From Prochilodus magdalenae (Eukaryota > Chordata > Actinopteri > Characiformes > Prochilodontidae): DNA of 64,000 nucleotides. How positions within the stretch are numbered: position 1 is the stretch's first letter; each line of letters begins with the position of its first letter. The stretch is taken from contig JAMWET010003585.1 of the NCBI GenBank assembly GCA_024036415.1, forward strand, positions 210,001 to 274,000, written 5' to 3'. Positions 57,649 to 64,000 of this stretch are shown here, one piece after another. A model generated the notes under the pieces. The model did no database searches, was not told where the DNA came from, and saw only the letters and a program-made list of their open reading frames with translations. The position numbers were made by a program, and so were the translations under genes.

Positions 57649-58336
57649 TCCACTCACCGCCAAAAGGCCGCCAGGAACGAAACTTGGTGTGTAGGTTCGA
57701 CATCCCGAGACATGCAATTGATTCAAGTTTCACACTCAGCCGCACATGTGACACAAACAGGAGCGTGCCTTATTGCTGTACCAGACTGACCCAATAGCCA
57801 GAATTGCAGTGATGTCCTCCATAAGTCATCCTGTTAGCGCCAGCACCATTGGCAGACGGCTGCACAACGCAGGACTACATACACACAGACCGTTACAACG
57901 TCTGCTCTTACCACTACGTCACCATCGGCAAAGATTGCAGTGTTGTCATGCCAGACAGACAGTCATGGAGTGATGGCGGGTCATCTTCAGTGACAAGTCC
58001 TGCTTTTGTCTTGGTGGAGACGACTAACTAATCCATGTGTGATGAACACACATCCAGATGGCCTGGTGTCACTCTACCTCCACCTCCACCCCTACTGCAA
58101 AATCTGCAGGAACTGTGTGAGAATATTTAAGCTGCACGGGTAGGGTTATCACAGGACCCCATTAGGAACCTCTAGCATTTTGCGTTAGCAAACATGGCGG
58201 CCCGATACCATACTAAGAGACGCTAATTCTGTATGTGAAGCTCAATAAATATTGTCCATATCAGTCTAAATTTATCCTTTACCCTTTAGACACTTCTTTG
58301 AGGGTGCAACTCATCATTCTTTTGATGACGAATGTA
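57649..58336 (+). mobile_element. Family C Tc1-like element, copy 13
   Basis: Ends 'ccactcaccgccaaaaggcc' and 'ttcttttgatgacgaatgta'. The frame 57773-57973 shows IAVMSSISHPVSASTIGRRL and HTHRPLQRL, the region between the DNA-binding domain and the first catalytic Asp. The C-terminal blocks follow in shifted frames. Confidence 0.84.
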
Positions 58337-59130
58337 TCCTTTGTTCATCTTTCATTTTTATATTTTTTACACTAATGGAGCACAGTGAATCATTGGATAG
58401 GCAACACTGGGTTTATATTTTTGGTAACTTCTAAAAATGGGCTTCTTAATAGATATGATAGCTGGCTTCAATGCACTTCAGACATTCATTAATTCAGGAA
58501 GCTAAAAGAAATCCAATAAAAACGACCAGAACTAGGGGTACTCCCGATTCAACTCATGAACAAGCCCCTCTTAGTGAAGTTTGCTTTGTGCACACCCAGA
58601 GGAGGAGGACCAGGAGGACTGTGGCGGTGACACAGTGAGAAAGACAGTAATGCATGGCCCTATGTGAAATGAATGCAACCATATAGTAAACAGAAAGCTC
58701 TCTGGAATAAAGGCATGTGCTGGGTAAATACTGGCGTGCTCATATATGGACACGTTAGTGGCCCACTTGAAGGCAATTAGCATTTTCCCTCTAAATATAT
58801 TACTGTACATAAATACCATACGCTCCCAGAGCTGCTTTCCCAGACTGTATAGTCATTATACGAGGGCTTTTGTTTCCGCAGTCTAAAAACTGCAGAGCCA
58901 AAGCAAGGTCAAGCTTGAATACAGCTGCAAACATCTCTTTGGTTTGCCAAGTAGACTGCTGCATCAATAGTTTGGGTAACAATTTTAAAGAAGCCTGTGC
59001 TCATAAATAAGCAGGCTAATAACACTCTAATAACACCTTATAGGTCTTTATTAATGTACTATAATGAGTGATAGTGGGTTAAAACATTAGTAACAATGAT
59101 TAAAATCCTCATAGAGGAAAATGTAGCATT
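58337..59130. other. Apparently single-copy DNA, no gene recognised
   Basis: No repeat ends or coding motifs recognised. Confidence 0.35.
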
Positions 59131-59277
59131 TACAGTTTTTCTTGACTGCTTACACACATTTTCTGAAAGCATACCTCATATTCTCAGAACTCTACAAAAA
59201 ACACACACCCAATGGGCAAAACCCCTCAGTTCTCCTGCAAAATGAAACTTTACATTCAAAACTATGTTCACTCTTCT

Positions 59278-59843
59278 TACAGTTTTTCTCAATTGTTTAC
59301 ACACAAATTCTGGTACTTGAGACACAATGACCACAACATGTAACTCATGCACCAACCCCCTGAACCAATTCTGCCAAACTACAAGCACAATTCCTGCTTT
59401 ACGCTCAAACTGCAGCTCTAAAACACACTTTTTTCAAAACACTACACACACTTTTCTGCATTTATCACAAAGTTTTCACAAGGAACACACTGATATTCAA
59501 AATCCTAAAGTTAATTGCCCTACTATGCACACTGACTCATCACATGAGCTAACACACGTCACACAGGTTTACAATTAGCAGTCAGAGCTTTAGCATAAAA
59601 GAGCAACAGGTGAGCTCTTCTGTTTTAGAGAAATGGATGCCAACACTGGAAACAGAGGCGGACACATGTGGAGATATAGCAGTTGATGCTTTTCATGGCT
59701 GGATTTGCCATGCTAGGCGATATTTCCCCCGCTGCTTGGCCAGGGAAAGCATTGCTTGTGATGTGGATGAGGTGCTGTGGCCAGACGGAAACAGGAGAGA
59801 GGATGCAGCATAGTTTTTTTTACTGTAACTGTGTACAGTAAAA
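59278..59843 (+). repeat. Left arm of long inverted repeat
   Basis: Pairs with 60694-61266 with scattered mismatches and small indels. Contains the plus-strand transposase C-terminal remnant. Confidence 0.88.
59610..59813 (+). pseudogene. IS630-like transposase C-terminal remnant (left arm)
   Basis: 67 codons. After ~17 unrelated residues it reads ADTCGDIAVDAFHGWICHAR, then RYFPRCLARESIACDVDEVLWPD. This is the C-terminal end of a transposase group common in fish (GDIAVDAFQGWIRHARRYFP, recalled from family knowledge). The DDE core is absent. The same frame occurs in the opposite arm. Confidence 0.75.
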
Positions 59844-59885
59844 AAAAAACTATGCTGCATCCTCTCTAGACATTTAGACAAATAG

Positions 59886-60137
59886 ACATTTATAAGAACC
59901 AGTTGAACACTGATGTGCTCAGTGTAAAACACTATGATGAATGGAAAACACTTCTTCTCCACTCATCATAATGACACTTACTACAGACAGTACATACAGA
60001 CAGTGTGTTGTGAACCATTTTAGAATATTGTTTTCATACTCAGAACACACAAACACTCTGTAACATATATATTTTATTTTTCCCACCAAAACAATATACA
60101 GTGTACATCCCAACCAACAGAAAGCTGCACATACGTG
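59886..60137 (+). repeat. Direct repeat within the palindromic element, left copy
   Basis: 'acatttataagaaccagttg' through 'cagaaagctgcacatac', nearly identical to 60416-60665. Confidence 0.9.
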
Positions 60138-60415
60138 TTCAACTGGTTCTTATAAATGTCTATTCATATGATGGTTTGTGTGTGTCATCTAAAAACAAAA
60201 CACCACTTTAAGAAGAGAGAACATAGTTTTGAATGTAGAGTTTCATTTTGCAGGAGAACTGAGGGGTTTTGCCCATTGGGTGTGTGTTTTTTGATTTGTG
60301 TGTAGAGTTCTGAGAGTATGAGGTATGCTTTCAGAAAATGTGTGTAAGCAATCAAGAAAAACTGTAAAGTGGTATTTTGTTTTTAGATGACACACACAAA
60401 CCATCATATGAAGAG

Positions 60416-60665
60416 ACATTTATAAGAACCAGCTGAACACTGATGTGCTCAGTGTAAAACACTAGGATGAATGGAAAACACTTCTTCTCCACTCATCATA
60501 ATGACACTTACTACAGACAGTACATACAGACAGTGTGTTGTGAACCATTTTAGAATATTGTTTTCATACTCGGAACACACAAATACTCTGTAACAAATAT
60601 ATTTTATTTTTCCCACCAAAACAATATACAGTGTACATCCCAACCAACAGAAAGCTGCACATACA
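60416..60665 (+). repeat. Direct repeat within the palindromic element, right copy
   Basis: Differs from the left copy at only a handful of bases. Confidence 0.9.
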
Positions 60666-60693
60666 GTGGTCTACATACAAAACAACAGAAGAA

Positions 60694-61266
60694 TTTACTG
60701 TACACAGTTACAGTAAAAAAAAACAAAAAACTATGCTGCATCCTCTCTCCTGTTTCCGTCTGGCCACAGCACCTCATCCACATCACAAGCAATGCTTTCC
60801 CTGGCTAAGCAGCGGGGGATATATCGCCTAGCATGGCGAATCCAGCCATGAAAAGCATCCACTGCTATATCTCCACATGTGTCTGCCTCTGTTTCCAATG
60901 TTGGCATCCATTTCTCTAAAACAGAAGAGCTCACCTGTTGCTCTTTTATGCTAAAGCTCTGACTGCTAATTGTAAACCTGTGTGACGTGTGTTAGCTCAT
61001 GTGATGAGTCAGTGTGCATAGTAGGGAAATTTACTTTAGAATTTTGAATATCAGTGTGTTCCTTGTGAAAACTTTGTGATAAATGCAGAAAATTGTGTGT
61101 AGTGTTTGGAAAAAAGTGTGTTTTAGAACTGCAGTTTGAGCGTAAAGCAGGAATTGTGCTTGTAGTTTGGCAGAATTGGTTTAGGGGGTTGGTGCATGAG
61201 TTACATGTTGTGGTCATTGTGTCTCAAGTACCAGAATTTGTGTGTAAACAATTGAGAAAAACTGTA
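60694..61266 (-). repeat. Right arm of long inverted repeat
   Basis: Reverse complement of 59278-59843; ends 'tgagaaaaactgta'. Confidence 0.88.
60731..60934 (-). pseudogene. IS630-like transposase C-terminal remnant (right arm)
   Basis: Same 67 codons as the left-arm remnant, differing at two residues by eye (GWIRHARRYI here, GWICHARRYF there). The Arg version matches the family form better, so this arm is closer to ancestral at that site. Confidence 0.75.
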
Positions 61267-61536
61267 AAATGCTGCCACTGTATGCGGTATGTAAAGTGAA
61301 CGTGTGTCTGTATGTAACATGCCGTATATGTTTTGTTATTACATCATGTTTTATAATGACAAAGTATCAGTCGCTATACATTATGTGTTTATAGTTGTTA
61401 GTATGAATATGAAGTGCTTTATACGCCGTATATTACAAACCAGTCACAGCAAAAAGTGATACCTGTGTTATGACATGTATATGAAGCATTAGTGAAATGT
61501 AATAATATACTTACCCAGCACTGTAAACATGTTACA
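61267..61536. other. No recognised feature
   Basis: Nothing assignable. Confidence 0.3.
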
Positions 61537-62000
61537 TACACTCATCTTCAAAAGAAAAGCTGCACCCAGAAGGAGGAGTAAGATTGCAGTGCTTTTGGGA
61601 AGGAAGATAAAGGTTACCAGGAACAGTAAATGAAGATCAGTTTAGACTGATATGGGGAATATTTATTGAGCTACACATACAGAAGTCTGTCTCTCAGTAT
61701 GATGTCAGGTCGTCACCTTGGCTAATGCAACATGCCAGACGTCTCGGTATGGAGTTGTAGGGGTTCCTAATGGTGTCCTGTGATAATCCATCCCATGCAG
61801 CTTGAACATTCTTACACAGTTCTTGCAGATTTTACAGTAGGGGTGGAGGTGGAGCGACACCAGGCCGCCTAGACGTGTGATGCGTAACAGCAAATTGTTC
61901 ACCTTGGCCCTGACCACAATGCCTCCACCCATGGATCCGTTGGTCATCTCCACCAAGACAAAAGCGGGAGTCATCACTGAACATGACCCGCTACCAGACT
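61537..62000 (-). mobile_element. Family C Tc1-like element, copy 14 (3' half)
   Basis: Starts at the terminus 'tacactcatcttcaaaagaa' and runs to the first catalytic-Asp region on the minus strand (TPAFVLVEMTNGS in one frame). It stops abruptly near 62000 after 'acatgacccgctaccag', so the 5' half is missing. Confidence 0.82.
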
Positions 62001-63289
62001 AGTATAGATCCATAAGGGCATTTATAAAAGTATTGCCAAAGTTTGTAAACACACATCATGGTTTTAGCAGTTTGCTTCCAATACAAAATATAGTTTGATG
62101 TTATATGGTGTTTTTAGTAAAAGCTGTTACACTTGTATACTTAGTGGAACATTCTGTATCCTCGTATTTCATGGTTATGCCCAGTGGAGTAGGTCATCTG
62201 ATTTATAGACCTCTCTGCCTCACCCTCGATCACTGAGGAGCAGGTTTGAAACTTTAAGGAAGTGAGGTTCCCCCCTCTTGGTGGATGTGCAATGCCACTG
62301 AGCTGTGCATTTGCGGCCGTGCTTCACTGCAGAGCCCATTTAGTATGCATGGCGTAGTTAAATTGTGACAGCAGGAAGGAAATACTGGTTATTTATTGAC
62401 TCATTCTCTGTGCACTGGCCTTTGCCTTCCAATGATTTCAGTGTGGTTATTTCTCACACTCGGTTTGATCCTGAAAGGAGGAGGAAATGGGAAGTGTGAC
62501 CCCAAGTGGTGATATACTTTCTCTCTTTCTGTAATAAATATGCTGCAATGAACAGATAATCCATCCCGGTTTGTGTTCACCAGTTTCAGATCCACAAACA
62601 GTGATGTCTAGACAAACGTTCACGAAGGTCTGAACAATCTTTAGAGGGATTAGAGTGTTTTATCAGAACGCGTCCTCTACCCGCCTTCTAAATCCTCTCT
62701 TATAATGAGTGTCTGCAGGCCGTAATGAATAGTTCCTCCTCATTTGGATTAGCGTGCTTTGTTGGTATGACACCTGCTCGCCTCTTTCTGATGGAAAATA
62801 TGGCAACACTGAAATCCACCAGTCTCGTCTGATCTCATATGGAAATGATGTCAGAGCGGGCAGGATTCATAGAGCTCTTGGGGAAAGAACATGCGCATGC
62901 TGATGGAGTGACCTCATGCAAGCCACTGTGAGAATGATGTAATTTCAATCAGGTGACCTGTGAAGATCCAGATGCGCTCAATTTAATGCACATGCATGCA
63001 TGCGGAAGCACACACACAGTTTGCAAACCAGACCCTGTGATGCAGATAAGCAAACACAAACAGGTAAACATATGGTTGCTCAGCAATATGCTGTAAGGCC
63101 ACCCGTTTATCTAATCCAAACCATTAAGGATTAATAAAGTTCTGAATTTTTCAGCATTAAATAGCTGGAAACATATCTCTGCAGATGACTGCACTGAAGC
63201 CTCAGTGATTAAATATATAATAACATGTCCACTCCTTACTACCCTGGATATTAGATAAACCACAGTACAGTGGTTGCACAGCACATAAT
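62001..63289. other. Apparently single-copy DNA, no gene recognised
   Basis: 62640-62900 lacks repeat hallmarks and contains 'ccgtaatgaatagttcctcc' and 'catttggattagcgtg' words; it could be conserved non-coding DNA. No coding motifs seen. Confidence 0.35.
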
Positions 63290-63700
63290 GTAATGTTGAC
63301 CATATGGCTCACACTATGACGCACACCTCCTTGTATCTATACTCACTATCCATTGGATCAGCTCCACTTACCATATAGGAGCTGTACAGTTACAGAATGT
63401 AGTCCATCTGTTTCTCTGTATACTGTGTTACCCTGTTCTTCAATGGTCAGGACCCCCACGGGACCACCACAGAGCAGGAGGTGGTGTTAGTGTGTGCTGT
63501 GCTGGTGTGAGTGGATCAGACGCAGCAGTGCTGCTGGAATCTCCAAGCACTGTCTCCGCTCACTGTCCACTCTATGAGACACTCCTACCTAGCTCGTCCA
63601 CCTTGTAGATTTACAGTCAGATTACAGTCAGTGCAGTGTTGGTCATCCTCTAGTCCTTCATCAGTGGTCACAGGACTCTGCCCACAGGGCACTGCCCACA
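63290..63700 (+). repeat. Family L interspersed repeat, copy 2
   Basis: 'gctccacttaccatatagga', 'agtccatctgtttctctgta', 'ttcaatggtcagga' and 'caccacagagcagg' are followed by the same series as in copy 1 and 'catcagtggtcacaggac'. This copy is longer on the left than the one at 9655. Short frames over it (63511-63870) are not genes. 63670-63735 holds short 'gcccaca' tandem words. Confidence 0.75.
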
Positions 63701-64000
63701 AGAGGCAGCCCATAAGAAGCAGCCCACAGGACATTGTCCACATGATGCAGCGTACACGCCAGCAGCACTGCTGCATGGAGCAGGACATTTTGAACAAGAA
63801 GCTTTGGGGGTGGCATGTGGCACAAATCTGCAATTATGGTGATATATATAAGATATCACCATACTGTTAGCAGTTATTAGCCTTATTACCAGGAAAAGAA
63901 CCATGATACACTAGTGATAATACAATAATACAATAATTATTGAATTATAATAATAGTTCAGGTCAGCAATAAAATTAGGTTAATGTTCTCTAGGTTTAGA

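Larger units (their letters stand above)
59131..61266. mobile_element. Nested palindromic transposon with IS630-like transposase remnants
   Basis: Arms 59278-59843 and 60694-61266 are inverted copies of each other, both starting TACAGTTTTTCTCAATTGTT at the outside. The ~850-bp spacer is itself repetitive. 59886-60137 recurs directly at 60416-60665. 59131-59277 recurs inverted at about 60216-60367, with its own TACAGTTTTTCTTGA end. 60164-60210 and 60365-60411 form a further inverted pair. At 59806-59873 two 'gatgcagcatag' motifs face each other across a short loop. No full transposase is present. Such DNA could fold into a cruciform (inference). Confidence 0.85.

Overview
This window looks like non-coding DNA from a teleost fish, most likely an ostariophysan (characin, catfish or knifefish type). 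The evidence is the density of fish-type Tc1/mariner elements, SINEs ending in the familiar 'taagtcgctctggataagag' tail, LINE 3' tails such as 'aataaagattctgattctga', solo LTRs and long TCTA microsatellites. I found no host protein-coding exon, functional tRNA gene or rRNA gene. The only long intact reading frame with a recognisable product is a Tc1-like transposase at 36466-37458. The species guess is inference from repeat style. || Layout. Three groups of DNA transposons dominate. (1) Family A (label used here): seven copies of a ~530-bp, TA-flanked, internally deleted Tc1-like element at 2833, 8399, 10385, 21096, 29356, 39266 and 46925. Each fuses the N-terminal helix-turn-helix region of a transposase directly to its C-terminal tail. 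(2) Family C: about fifteen copies of a second internally deleted Tc1-like element, with a 'GCTGCACCCAGAAGGAA' terminal motif. Several serve as landing sites for later insertions: a solo LTR and a duplicated LINE segment in the copy at 14017, a duplicated 254-bp local segment at 19366, a solo LTR at 52340, and a SINE at 54100. (3) One nearly complete Tc1 element (36103-37670) with ~200-bp inverted repeats and a 330-codon transposase frame that has small in-frame deletions. || Other layers. Solo LTRs with target-site duplications lie at 15689, 51089 and 53008, and one with an imperfect duplication at 45057. Decayed LINE fragments lie at 9310, 17171, 22500, 34617, 37775, 39117 and 56181. tRNA-derived SINEs lie at 5416, 48501 and 54308. 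A 2-kb nested palindromic element (59131-61266) carries two opposed copies of an IS630-like transposase C-terminus. || Tandem DNA is prominent: a 2.3-kb, 30-bp-unit minisatellite (23028-25332) with higher-order 180-bp repeats, a ~65-bp array (41779-42765), an ~84-bp array (49208-49560), a triplicated block with long TA runs (1427-2312) and a ~730-bp TCTA array (33210-33938). A CpG- and homopolymer-rich block at about 12160-13530 stands out in composition. || I found no convincing new multi-gene biological system. The best leads are the two short-range duplications inside family C elements, the nested palindrome, the family A founder architecture and the compositional anomaly. Unassigned stretches (for example 25333-26305, 30241-31469, 35234-36100, 40726-41690, 43166-44572, 62001-63289) look single-copy and may hold intergenic, intronic or regulatory DNA.
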